From NCBI RefSeq assembly GCF_017498485.1, contig NZ_CP071795.1, positions 1,922,001-1,986,000 of the forward strand: 64,000 bases of DNA, given 5' to 3'. This document shows, in pieces, positions 42,442-51,233 of this stretch. The position numbers and the translations under genes were made by a program. The notes below the pieces were generated by a model, which did no database searches, was not told where the DNA came from, and was given only the letters and a program-made list of their open reading frames with translations. The stretch's first letter is position 1, and each line of letters opens with the position of its first letter. Source of the stretch: Polaribacter batillariae (GTDB taxonomy: Bacteria > Bacteroidota > Bacteroidia > Flavobacteriales > Flavobacteriaceae).

Positions 42442-44013
42442 TTATTCCTCTTTACTTTCCAACTCTAGCACTTTTTGTAGCATTTTATCTTCTTCGTGAA
42501 TAATTCTGTAGAAACCAACGTCGCCAAAAAGTACGTTTGCAATGGATGCTTTTAAATATTTTTGAATGGTTTGTTTTGTTTTAAATGAAGGTGTAACCTT
42601 GTCTTTTATAGAGCTTAAATAAGTGTCGAAAACAGCATTGTTTTTATCGAAATCTTCGACAAAAGTATCTATTTTCCATTTTTCTAATTTTTTACGATTG
42701 TTATCTACATAATCGAATGCAAAATTATTGATAGAGTTAAAATAAAAACTCGACATGTAAGAAGTGGTGTCTATGGCTACAAAAACATCTGGAATTATGC
42801 CTCCACCACCATAAACAATTTTTCCTTTTGGAGTAGTGTACTTTAAAGAATCTATCACTTTTATGCTGTCTTTGCTTAACAACTCTCCACTTGCAATTCT
42901 TTTTTGATAATCTTGGTAATAGTTTTTATTGCCTTCGTGATCGTAAGGTTTTTGAATAGAGCGCCCTGTTGGTGTGTAATATCTTGCAGTTGTTAAGCGA
43001 ACTGCAGAACCATCTCCTAAATCCATTTCTATTTGTACCAATCCTTTTCCGAAAGAACGTCGTCCAATAATAGTACCTTTATCGTTATCTTGTAAGGCGC
43101 CTGCTACAATTTCTGAGGCAGATGCAGAGTTTTCATTTATCAACACATACAAACCGCCTTTTTCGAAATCTCCTTTAGAGGTTGCAAACGACTCGTCTAT
43201 TTGCCCTTTGTTGTTTTTAGTGAAAACGATTAATTTATCATCTTCTAAAAATTCATCAACAATTTTATTGGCAATATCTATAAAACCTCCCCCATTATCG
43301 CGAAGGTCTAAAACCAAATCTGTCATTCCATCGTCTATTAAATTATCTAAAGACGTTTTAAATTCGGAATAGGTATTTCTGGCAAAACGATCTAATTTTA
43401 TGTACCCAATAGAATCGTTTATCATGTAAGCTAAATCGACACTTTTTAGGTTTACTTTTCCACGGGTTACATCTACTGTAAAAAGAGAATCGTTACTTTT
43501 TCTATAGACTTGAAGCGATACTTTTGTGTTGGGTTTTCCTTTTAAATATCGAGGAACTGCACCACTTAAGATGTCTTTTCCAAACAAAGTGTCTTTATTT
43601 GCCATTAAAATTCTGTCTCCTGCTTTAATGCCCATTTTTATACTTGGACCACCTTTTATTGGCTGAATTACGGTAATTGTGTCGGAAATCATTCTAAATT
43701 GCACACCAATTCCAACGAAATTGCCTTGCATATTTTCTTTTACACTTTGTAGGTTTTCTTTAGGAATATATACAGAATGTGGGTCTAATTTTCCTAGCAT
43801 TTGTGTAATTGCATCATCTAAGAGGTTGTCTGTATTTACGGTATCTACATAGTCTCTTTCAATAAAATTAATAAGTCTTTTAATTTTTTTTTCTGAGGAA
43901 GAATTTTTTCCAAAAGACAACATTTCTGGTGTGCTTCCACCCAAAGACATTCCTATAAAAATACCGAAAACTACTGCAATTGCTAAAAAAAGAGGAAGTT
44001 TATTTTTATTCAT
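42442..44013 (-). CDS. S41-family C-terminal processing peptidase
   Basis: The protein has 523 residues. The N-terminal membrane anchor is LPLFLAIAVVFGIFIGMSL. The PDZ domain spans about 90-175 (NFVGIGVQFRMISDTITVIQ, GPSIKMGIKAGDRILM). The catalytic part has DLRDNGGG, the nucleophile Ser in NENSASASEIVAG, and Lys in RRSFGKGLVQ. It cleaves periplasmic proteins at their C-termini. It overlaps the deaminase gene by 8 nt. A second, related protease is encoded at 51234. Confidence 0.93.
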   Translation of the reverse strand: MNKNKLPLFLAIAVVFGIFIGMSLGGSTPEMLSFGKNSSSEKKIKRLINFIERDYVDTVNTDNLLDDAITQMLGKLDPHSVYIPKENLQSVKENMQGNFVGIGVQFRMISDTITVIQPIKGGPSIKMGIKAGDRILMANKDTLFGKDILSGAVPRYLKGKPNTKVSLQVYRKSNDSLFTVDVTRGKVNLKSVDLAYMINDSIGYIKLDRFARNTYSEFKTSLDNLIDDGMTDLVLDLRDNGGGFIDIANKIVDEFLEDDKLIVFTKNNKGQIDESFATSKGDFEKGGLYVLINENSASASEIVAGALQDNDKGTIIGRRSFGKGLVQIEMDLGDGSAVRLTTARYYTPTGRSIQKPYDHEGNKNYYQDYQKRIASGELLSKDSIKVIDSLKYTTPKGKIVYGGGGIIPDVFVAIDTTSYMSSFYFNSINNFAFDYVDNNRKKLEKWKIDTFVEDFDKNNAVFDTYLSSIKDKVTPSFKTKQTIQKYLKASIANVLFGDVGFYRIIHEEDKMLQKVLELESKEE

Positions 44014-44431
44014 AAGGTAAATGCATTATTTGAACGCCTGCTTTTTCTAAAAATTTTAAACCAGAATCATCTTTATAGGAATTTGCGTAAACCACACGTT
44101 TTATACCTGCTTGATGAATGAGTTTGCTGCATTGTGTACAAGGCGATAATGTAATGTATAATGTAGCGTTTTTGGCAGATTGTGTAGAAGATGCAACTTT
44201 TAAGATGGCATTTGCTTCTGCATGTAAAACCTCCCATTTTGTAACTCCGTTTTCGTCTTCACAACAATTATCGAAACCTGTTGGGGTTCCGTTAAAACCG
44301 TCGGAAATAATCATTCTATCTTTTACAATTAAAGCACCTACTTGTTTGCGTTTGCAATGCGAAAGTTTGCCCCATTCGTAGGCCATTTTTAAGTAAGCTT
44401 TATCGTATTTTAATTGTTTTTTTTCTGTCAT
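44006..44431 (-). CDS. dCMP/deoxycytidylate deaminase-family protein
   Basis: The protein has 141 residues. The zinc site is HAEANAIL (His70, Glu72) with PCTQCSKLIHQAG (two Cys). The CEDENG segment and SDGFNGTP match ComE-type dCMP deaminases, which produce dUMP for thymidylate synthesis. It is the first gene of the pair with the S41 protease, an arrangement common in flavobacteria. Confidence 0.92.
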   Translation of the reverse strand: MTEKKQLKYDKAYLKMAYEWGKLSHCKRKQVGALIVKDRMIISDGFNGTPTGFDNCCEDENGVTKWEVLHAEANAILKVASSTQSAKNATLYITLSPCTQCSKLIHQAGIKRVVYANSYKDDSGLKFLEKAGVQIMHLPYE

Positions 44432-44488
44432 AGATTACGAAAGTAACAAGATTAATAGAATTGAAACGTTAATAATTAGACAAAATTT

Positions 44489-45070
44489 CTACCAAAATAC
44501 ACGATCTAGCATCATTTGTATGGCAAAACCAATTACAATGGAAGAGCATACTAAAATCCAATCTCTTCGAGTTACTCTAAAAAAGTTTTGAAGAATGGTG
44601 CCAACAATTAAAATCCCTAACACAATAATTATTTGTGCGGCTTCGATTCCTAAAGCAAATTCTAATAATGGTAATAATTTATCTTCTTCTTTACCAATCA
44701 TCATTTTAAAGTAATTCGAAAAACCCAAACCGTGAATGAGCCCAAAAAACAAGGCAAAAACTAAGTTGGTGTTTTCTTTTCCTAAAGAAGATTTTTTGGC
44801 TGTTATTACATTAATAACTCCTGTAATAAAAATGGTTAATGGAATTAGAAATTCAATTAATTTCATTTTAATATTTAGAATTCCGTAGGCAGACAAAGCA
44901 AGTGTAACAGAATGCCCAACCGTAAAAAGGGTTACCAACCATAATACTTTTTTAAATTGATTGAAGCTAAAAACAACTGCCAACACAATTAAAAATAAAA
45001 TATGATCGTAAGCACTAAGGTCTAATACGTGGTAGAGACCCATTTTGAAGTAGAGAATAAAATCGTCCAT
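44489..45070 (-). CDS. HupE/UreJ-like membrane protein
   Basis: The protein has 193 residues with about six hydrophobic segments. The HupE/UreJ_2 pattern is GLYHVLDLSAYDHILFLIVL, FTVGHSVTLALSAYGIL and LFFGLIHGLGFSNYF, with conserved histidines in transmembrane helices. Characterised relatives transport nickel or cobalt or act as hydrogenase accessory proteins; the substrate here is unknown. A TATATTTG element at 45096-45103 is a plausible -7 box. Confidence 0.85.
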   Translation of the reverse strand: MDDFILYFKMGLYHVLDLSAYDHILFLIVLAVVFSFNQFKKVLWLVTLFTVGHSVTLALSAYGILNIKMKLIEFLIPLTIFITGVINVITAKKSSLGKENTNLVFALFFGLIHGLGFSNYFKMMIGKEEDKLLPLLEFALGIEAAQIIIVLGILIVGTILQNFFRVTRRDWILVCSSIVIGFAIQMMLDRVFW

Positions 45071-45259
45071 TTTTCTTTAAATTTTAGAGGATTTCAAATA
45101 TATAAAAAGAAAAAAGGCTGACCATATTTGTTTTATTAAATTTAATCGAAAAGAATTCCTAGAGATTCTGCCTCAAGGTCGCTGGTTTCAAGAAATTGTT
45201 TATTATTTTAAAAAACAGCAAAAATTAGAAATTTATTTTTATTTGTTCTAAATAAGAAT

Positions 45260-45267
45260 TATATTTG
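45260..45267 (+). promoter_or_regulatory. Putative -7 element (TATATTTG)
   Basis: It matches TAnnTTTG, 16 nt upstream of the cysteine-rich miniprotein ATG. The nearest TTG (45243-45245) is only 14 nt away, shorter than usual. Confidence 0.4.
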
Positions 45268-45283
45268 CACTTTAATATTAAGA

Positions 45284-45460
45284 ATGATTGTTTTTTATAC
45301 TTCCGAAAAACCAACAATTACATTACCAAACACGAGTATTTGCGATAATGTATGTTCTTCTAGTTGTTTAACTCCAAAAAGTAAGTGTTGTAACAAATAC
45401 AAGAAAAAAGGCATCAATTGCAAAAGATGCCCAAATGTTTTGTTACAGGTTGCATCGTAG
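45284..45460 (+). CDS. Cysteine-rich miniprotein
   Basis: A 58-codon frame starts at an ATG at 45284 and ends with TAG at 45458-45460. The C-terminal half is rich in Cys and Lys (CDNVCSSSC, then SKCCNKYKKKGINCKRCP), with eight cysteines in all. The KCC.KYKKKG..CK.CP pattern resembles short metal-binding proteins that I have seen near flavobacterial genes, so the ORF is likely real. A TATATTTG promoter element lies 16 nt upstream. It is divergent from hupE and converges on the large PEPCK-like gene. Confidence 0.6.
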   Translation: MIVFYTSEKPTITLPNTSICDNVCSSSCLTPKSKCCNKYKKKGINCKRCPNVLLQVAS

Positions 45461-45602
45461 ATTTTAAATCTAAATGTTTACAATCTAGCTAAACATGTGG
45501 TTTTCTATTTTTTTAAAGTTTGTTATCAATCGCACTTGTTGCAATATCTCTAGAAGTTAATTCTTCATGGTTATCGCAGTAAAGTACCTTTGTAATTTCC
45601 TA

Positions 45603-45740
45603 ATACCATTTCTTGTTTGAAATTACCGTGATAAAACGGCCTTCTCTTCATTTCTTCATTATAAAGAAAAAAAAATCATCATTTTCTTTTGCAGTAACTT
45701 CAAACAATAAAAACGGTATAAAATAGACAAATATTTTTTA
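45603..45740. repeat. Diverged repeat downstream of the PEPCK-like gene
   Basis: ATACCATTTCTTGTTTGAAA, then TTACCGTGATAAAA... and a terminal GGTATAAAATA, resemble 49399-49485 (ATACCATTTATCAATTGAAT, TTACCGTCATAAAA, AGTATAAAAT). The ends ATACC/GGTAT are inverse. Both copies lie just 3' of minus-strand genes. Confidence 0.5.
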
Positions 45741-45741
45741 T

Positions 45742-48700
45742 TTAATTAAAATTTGATGTTTTTTTATATAGGAAATCTGCACCAATGGTTCCATTTAAAC
45801 TCTCTAAATATTTACTAGATTTTACTTTTAAATACTCTTTTTTTAATTTTACCAAACGATTATTTAGGTTCATTTCTAAGATAATCCTTTCGTTTTTTGA
45901 ATTATTAATAAAGTCTTCTAAATATTTAATTTGGTTTTTATAGAAGGCAATATCTTGTTGCTGTTTTAAAACTAATCTTTCTTTATACCAGTCGCTGTTT
46001 ATAACGTAATCTCTATTAAAAAGTTTTCGTAATTCTGGATCGCTAATATCTTTTCCTTTATAATTGCCATAAGCCATAATATTTAATAGTACTTTTAAAG
46101 GAGGTATTGCTGCCTCTACACTTCCATCTTCAAAATAGTTTAAAGCTACTTTTTGTTGTGCTTCTACTATATTTTTAATTCCATCTACATAGTCTTCTAG
46201 CCCTTGTAATTCTGGTTTTAGCATTCTCTCACTAAAAACGGCAGTAGGTTCGTCAAAAATTCTATTCATACATCTGTAAGAGAAGTTTTTTGTAATTCTA
46301 TATCCTAATCTACTTGCTAAAATTGTTTCTCCTTTGTAAACAAAATCTTCAATTTTTTCTAAAGAACCATTTTTAATTAAAGTTTTTGGATCTCTGTCTT
46401 CAGGTTCTAATCTTGCCCAAATTTCTGGTATTAATAAACTTACATCGTGGTCTATTTTATTTTCTGCACCTATATAACCTGCAGCAGTACTAAACCCATG
46501 AGATTCTGTTAATATATGAGATAATAGTGCATTGTTTAAATCTGTTGTTGGTGTTAACATATTAAATGGTGCTTTTGTTAGAGCACCTTCAGAACCTGCT
46601 CCTGTTGTAGATGGAGATTTGCCAGTTAAACTGCAAATAAAGTCCATAAATAATTCTGGAGTTTCTTGGTAATGAATTGGGTTATATACTGCAAGTGGTC
46701 TAATGCCTGCGGCTTTGTCTATAGGATTATTTCTTCTGCCTGGTAAAACGGCATTTACCACATGATTTATAGGTTCGTTTCGTTTAATTTTTCTTACTAA
46801 ACGTACCCCTAAATCACCTAAATAAGAAGCTTCAGTTTCGTTAACAAACCTATTTGGTTCTAAATAACGCGGGTTTTTTGTAGGTTCTCCATTTACAATT
46901 CTTGTGTGCGAAGGCACAGCAAAATATTCTTCTTCTTTATTACTATTTACAATGCTTTTAATAAAATCTTTTACGGGTTGTGTATATTTATCGAAGTTAA
47001 TGGTGTCTTCATACAATGCAATGGCATCTTCTTTTTTAAGTAATTCGTAATTTGTTAAAAAACGACCTTCGGTTACCAAATCTAATTCTGCACCTTTGTC
47101 ATAACCTCTAACAACTGCTTCATCTGGTCTTTGAAACAAATGCGCTTCGCAGTTGGTAAGAATTTTTAAACTTTTATTGGAAAATTCTGAATTTAAGTTT
47201 TTTAATTGATTTCTAGGAATTGTGATAGATGCTGTGATATCGTCTTCGTTTTGAATTTTTTCACACGGAGAGAAATCTGAACGTAATTTATTTAGCATCC
47301 AATTGCCTTTTTGGTTAAATCCAATTCTTACGTAACTACCAACAACTGGTGTGTTATTGTGTAAAAGACCGGTTCCTTTTTTTCCGTTGATAATTTCAAC
47401 AGACATATAATCTTTCCAATTTAATTTACCATGAGCTTGCCTATATAGGCGCTTTACAAATAAAACTAAAGAACGAATATGTACAGGAATTTCTTTTAGA
47501 AATGTATTAAATTCATCAGAATTTTCTTCGGAAGGAGTTAACAGTTTTACAGCGGAACTTAAAGATCTTTTTTCACTTAAAAACGATCTAGATTTAGGCC
47601 TGTTTGGGTCTTTAACTTTCCAACGATTAGAATAATCGAATTCTATAATTTCGTCTGCTTTTTTAAAATCTTCATCTATATCTTGGATGTTAAAATTGCT
47701 ATAAGTAATGGCATTTTGCATAGATTTAGAAATCTCAGATTTACCACCACCAGAAACTGTACAGGGTTTATGGCAAAAAACGCCTTCTGCAAAAGTATCT
47801 ACTATTCTCCATAAATCTACAGATTTGTGTTTTTCTAGTTTAAATTTGTTTCCTGTTGGATGAATGTATGTTTTGTAAGGAGAAAGTGTTAATTTTTGCT
47901 CTTTACTATTATGCATCCAAGTAATGCTATTTGTATTAATATTTACATAGGAAAATTCGGGAATGTAGATAATATTTGGGTATTTTTTATCTACTGCATA
48001 ATTTTCTGGTTTTACATCAATGCTATCGCCTAAGAGTTCTTTTACCTCTTCGAAAGTATGTTTAAAATTATGAAATTCGGAATAGTCTTTACCATCTAAA
48101 GTGTCTCCCATAATTCTTCTTGCAAAAGCAATGGCACCACCTGCGTGTTCTTCTTCTACCAAACCAAATAAGTTGGCAGAATAACTAATTTGCGTTTTAA
48201 TTTCTTTTTTAGAATAGCCATAGTAATTATCTGCAATTAAGGTAATTACAACCCCGTTTTCGTCTCTACAAGTAATTTTAAAAGCGCCACCATTGTTGTA
48301 CAGTTCGTTTTCATCTTTCCAACACATGCCGTCTTTTCTTTGACGTTCTGTAGCCTTATTAAAATGAGGCAAACCAACATCTATCTTTCTTAATTGTTTT
48401 AATTGTGGAGCTAAAATAATGCAACCTGTATGCCCTGTCCAATGTTCTGGGTCTAAAGCAGCATCATTTTGTGCTAGATTAGGGTCACCTGCATTGCCAA
48501 AAATAGATTCTACAAAATCTAAATTACTTACTAAATTTCCAGGAACAAAGAACCGAACTTCTAAAGATTTTTTTGAAATTACCCCTTTTACTTCCGGACA
48601 AACAGTAGGTCTTAAAAGCATAGAAACCATTACTTTTGCTTGCTCTTTTTGAGTTGAAGTAAAAGGTAATGTTTTTAAGTCTTCTGAAGGATTAAAGGCT

Positions 48701-49203
48701 GCGTTTAATAAATGGGCAAAAGTTTCTTTTGGAACTTCGAACTTGTCTAAAGGAACTGGTAAGTTTCCTTCTACAATATGAAAAGTACCTTTTGTGGTTC
48801 TTTTATCGTTTAATGGATTGTTTAAAATACCTTGTTTTATTCTGCTAGAGGTTACCAAATCGCTTTTAAAAGAATTTCCGTCTGGTGGTAAGCTTATTTC
48901 ACGAGCTTGGCCCTTTTTTGCAAGAATTAATGTGTTATTTGGTAATTTTAAAGATTTATTTATAGAAACATCTTTTAAATAAGTATCTATAAATTGTTGA
49001 ATTCTTGCATCTACAGGGCAATAATGGTCAGACAACAAGCGAGATTTTGCTTGAAGACTTTTTACGAGCCCTGCTGTTAATTCTTCGAATTTACTATCTA
49101 AAAATTTTTCGGTACTTTCTGGTTTGTCTTTAAAAACAGGTTGTCCTAAAGAAGCAAGTTGTAAATTAATAAATTGAATAGTGTCTTTTCTTGATTCTTT
49201 CAT
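45742..49203 (-). CDS. Probable PPi-dependent phosphoenolpyruvate carboxykinase
   Basis: The protein has 1153 residues and no signal peptide. Its length and motifs match the PPi-type PEPCK family, first described in Entamoeba and Propionibacterium and often annotated hypothetical. The motifs are the P-loop-like kinase motif TVSGGGKSEISKS (482-494), IADNYYGYSKKEIKTQISYS (323-342), and EEEHAGGAIAF (350-360). The enzyme interconverts PEP + CO2 + Pi with oxaloacetate + PPi, linking glycolysis and the TCA cycle. Residues about 1060-1120 are a predicted coiled coil. A TAACTTTG element lies at 49239-49246. The family call is from memory of these motifs, not from an alignment. Confidence 0.7.
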   Translation of the reverse strand: MKESRKDTIQFINLQLASLGQPVFKDKPESTEKFLDSKFEELTAGLVKSLQAKSRLLSDHYCPVDARIQQFIDTYLKDVSINKSLKLPNNTLILAKKGQAREISLPPDGNSFKSDLVTSSRIKQGILNNPLNDKRTTKGTFHIVEGNLPVPLDKFEVPKETFAHLLNAAFNPSEDLKTLPFTSTQKEQAKVMVSMLLRPTVCPEVKGVISKKSLEVRFFVPGNLVSNLDFVESIFGNAGDPNLAQNDAALDPEHWTGHTGCIILAPQLKQLRKIDVGLPHFNKATERQRKDGMCWKDENELYNNGGAFKITCRDENGVVITLIADNYYGYSKKEIKTQISYSANLFGLVEEEHAGGAIAFARRIMGDTLDGKDYSEFHNFKHTFEEVKELLGDSIDVKPENYAVDKKYPNIIYIPEFSYVNINTNSITWMHNSKEQKLTLSPYKTYIHPTGNKFKLEKHKSVDLWRIVDTFAEGVFCHKPCTVSGGGKSEISKSMQNAITYSNFNIQDIDEDFKKADEIIEFDYSNRWKVKDPNRPKSRSFLSEKRSLSSAVKLLTPSEENSDEFNTFLKEIPVHIRSLVLFVKRLYRQAHGKLNWKDYMSVEIINGKKGTGLLHNNTPVVGSYVRIGFNQKGNWMLNKLRSDFSPCEKIQNEDDITASITIPRNQLKNLNSEFSNKSLKILTNCEAHLFQRPDEAVVRGYDKGAELDLVTEGRFLTNYELLKKEDAIALYEDTINFDKYTQPVKDFIKSIVNSNKEEEYFAVPSHTRIVNGEPTKNPRYLEPNRFVNETEASYLGDLGVRLVRKIKRNEPINHVVNAVLPGRRNNPIDKAAGIRPLAVYNPIHYQETPELFMDFICSLTGKSPSTTGAGSEGALTKAPFNMLTPTTDLNNALLSHILTESHGFSTAAGYIGAENKIDHDVSLLIPEIWARLEPEDRDPKTLIKNGSLEKIEDFVYKGETILASRLGYRITKNFSYRCMNRIFDEPTAVFSERMLKPELQGLEDYVDGIKNIVEAQQKVALNYFEDGSVEAAIPPLKVLLNIMAYGNYKGKDISDPELRKLFNRDYVINSDWYKERLVLKQQQDIAFYKNQIKYLEDFINNSKNERIILEMNLNNRLVKLKKEYLKVKSSKYLESLNGTIGADFLYKKTSNFN

Positions 49204-49238
49204 AATATCAAAGTCTGTGGTTCGTTTAATTTCTGTAA

Positions 49239-49246
49239 CAAAGTTA
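49239..49246 (-). promoter_or_regulatory. Putative -7 element of the PEPCK-like gene
   Basis: TAACTTTG on the minus strand matches TAnnTTTG, 35 nt upstream of the ATG at 49203. Confidence 0.4.
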
Positions 49247-49398
49247 AAAAGATACCAGAAAGAAAAACATGCGTAATGTCATGTTTTGTAATAAGTTAAG
49301 AAAACGATGTAGTGGATGTTTTTATAAATTAAAATGTGTTTATTTCAACAATTTTTTAGAATTGTTACCCACTTTTCGTTGCATTATTTATCAATTTA

Positions 49399-49487
49399 TA
49401 CCATTTATCAATTGAATTTACCGTCATAAAAAGCTCTTTCTCATTTACTACCTCAAAAATAATAAATAGTATAAAATATTTTTTTTA
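49399..49487. repeat. Diverged repeat downstream of the acyl-CoA dehydrogenase gene
   Basis: Partner of the copy at 45603-45740 (ATACCATTT...TTACCGT.ATAAAA...GTATAAAAT). With that copy it brackets the PEPCK-like gene. Confidence 0.5.
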
Positions 49488-49490
49488 ATG

Positions 49491-50669
49491 TTACTTAAAA
49501 GCATTAAAACCAGTAATGTCTAACCCAGTAATTAATAAATGAATATCGTGTGTACCTTCGTAAGTAATTACACTTTCTAAATTCATCATATGGCGCATTA
49601 TGGAATATTCGCCCGTAATTCCCATTCCACCCAACATTTGCCTTGCCTCTCTAGCAATGTGTATGGCCATATTTACATTATTTCTTTTTGCCATAGAAAT
49701 TTGTGCAGAAGTTGCTTTTCCATCATTTTTTAAGGTTCCTAATCGCCAAGCCAATAATTGTGCTTTGGTAATTTCGGTAATCATTTCTGCTAATTTTTTC
49801 TGCTGCAATTGAAATTGACCAATAGGTTTTCCAAATTGTTCGCGTTCTTTACAGTAACGTAAAGCAGTATCGTAGCAATCCATAGCTGCACCAATGGCGC
49901 CCCACGCAATTCCATATCTAGCAGAATCTAAACAACCTAATGGAGCGCCTAAACCAGATTTGTTAGGTAATACGTTTTCTTTTGGCACTTTTACATTATC
50001 GAAAATTAATTCTCCAGTAGCAGAAGCACGTAAAGACCATTTGTTATGTGTTTCTGGTGTAGAGAAACCTTCCATGCCGCGTTCTACAATTAAACCGTGA
50101 ATTCTACCTTCTTCATTTTTTGCCCAAACCACTGCAACTTGTGCAAAAGGCGCATTCGAAATCCACATTTTGGCTCCATTTAATAAATAATGGTCGCCCA
50201 TATCTTTAAACTTGGTTTCCATTCCTGCAGGATTCGAACCGTGGTTTGGTTCTGTTAATCCGAAGCAACCCATCCATTCTCCAGAAGCTAGTTTTGGCAA
50301 GTATTTTTTACGTTGTTCTTCGGTTCCGTATGCAAAAATAGGATACATCACTAAAGAAGATTGTACAGAAGCTGTAGAGCGTACACCAGAATCGCCACGT
50401 TCTATTTCTTGCATAAGTAAACCGTAAGAAATTTGGTCTAAACCTGCGCCTCCATATGCTTCTGGAATGTATGGCCCAAAAGCACCAATTTCTGCCAAAC
50501 CAGCAATAATTTGGGTGGGAAATTCAGCTTTTTGAGCATATGCTTCGATAATTGGAGAAACGTCGCGTTTTACCCAATTGCGAGCGGCTTCGCGAATTAA
50601 TAAATGTTCTTCCGTTAATAAATCGTCTATATTATAATAGTCTGGCGCTTGAAATAAATCTGGTTTCAT
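49491..50669 (-). CDS. Acyl-CoA dehydrogenase, glutaryl-CoA dehydrogenase type
   Basis: The protein has 392 residues. The FAD-dependent fold is shown by GCFGLTEPNHGSNPAGMETK and KMWISNAPFAQVAVVWAK. The catalytic Glu is in VITYEGTHDIHLLITG near residue 372. That ending, with the two N-terminal motifs, is characteristic of glutaryl-CoA dehydrogenases, which oxidise and decarboxylate glutaryl-CoA to crotonyl-CoA in lysine and tryptophan breakdown. A strong promoter lies upstream (TTG-N18-TAGATTTG). Confidence 0.9.
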   Translation of the reverse strand: MKPDLFQAPDYYNIDDLLTEEHLLIREAARNWVKRDVSPIIEAYAQKAEFPTQIIAGLAEIGAFGPYIPEAYGGAGLDQISYGLLMQEIERGDSGVRSTASVQSSLVMYPIFAYGTEEQRKKYLPKLASGEWMGCFGLTEPNHGSNPAGMETKFKDMGDHYLLNGAKMWISNAPFAQVAVVWAKNEEGRIHGLIVERGMEGFSTPETHNKWSLRASATGELIFDNVKVPKENVLPNKSGLGAPLGCLDSARYGIAWGAIGAAMDCYDTALRYCKEREQFGKPIGQFQLQQKKLAEMITEITKAQLLAWRLGTLKNDGKATSAQISMAKRNNVNMAIHIAREARQMLGGMGITGEYSIMRHMMNLESVITYEGTHDIHLLITGLDITGFNAFK

Positions 50670-50700
50670 AAAATTGGGTTCAGTAAAATGTTAAAATAAA

Positions 50701-50729
50701 CAAATCTATCAAAATTTGTTTTATATCAA
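50701..50729 (-). promoter_or_regulatory. Promoter of the acyl-CoA dehydrogenase gene
   Basis: On the minus strand, TTG (50727-50729), an 18-nt spacer and TAGATTTG (50701-50708) match the Bacteroidota consensus fully. It lies 31 nt upstream of the start codon. Confidence 0.6.
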
Positions 50730-50803
50730 ACAAATAATGTTTGTAAATAATTATAGAATATTACATAAAAATACGCATCTTTTTTAAAGATAGGCTTTAG
50801 AAA

Positions 50804-50836
50804 TTGTTAAAAAGTGTTCGTTTTCTATTAAGTTTG
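50804..50836 (+). promoter_or_regulatory. Promoter of rnpA with very short leader
   Basis: TTG (50804-50806), a 22-nt spacer and TAAGTTTG (50829-50836). Only 5 nt separate the -7 box from the ATG at 50842, so the transcript would start at or beside the start codon. Confidence 0.5.
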
Positions 50837-50841
50837 TAATA

Positions 50842-51231
50842 ATGAAGTACACTTTAGGGAAAAAAGAACGTTTAAAAAGTAGAAAGCTCATAGAAAAGCT
50901 TTATGAAGAAGGAAAATCTGTAAAAGCATTTCCTTTAAGAATGATGTTTGTTCAAACAGAACACACTTCCGATTTTCCAGTACAAATGGGTGTTTCTGTC
51001 GCAAAGAGAAATTTTAAAAGAGCTGTAGATAGAAATAGAATAAAAAGATTATTGCGCGAATGTTACAGGCTTCAAAAAGAAATTGTTTACAAAAATGTAG
51101 ATAAACCCTATGTTTTTATGATTTCGTATCTTGGGAAAGAAGTATGGTCGTATGAAGATTTATTTCCTAAAATGGAAAAGTTACTGCATCTTTTTATAGA
51201 ACAAACTAAAAATAATGATTTAAAAGAATAG
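50842..51231 (+). CDS. rnpA: Ribonuclease P protein component
   Basis: The protein has 129 residues. The RNR motif region is complete: VSVAKRNFKRAVDRNRIKRL, then LRECYR (51-76). The N-terminus TLGKKERLKSRKLIEKLYEE is typical. It binds the RNase P RNA and helps mature tRNA 5' ends. The usual neighbour rpmH is absent, as often in Bacteroidota. It lies 2 nt upstream of the S41 protease gene, a common flavobacterial pairing. Confidence 0.95.
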   Translation: MKYTLGKKERLKSRKLIEKLYEEGKSVKAFPLRMMFVQTEHTSDFPVQMGVSVAKRNFKRAVDRNRIKRLLRECYRLQKEIVYKNVDKPYVFMISYLGKEVWSYEDLFPKMEKLLHLFIEQTKNNDLKE

Positions 51232-51233
51232 AG

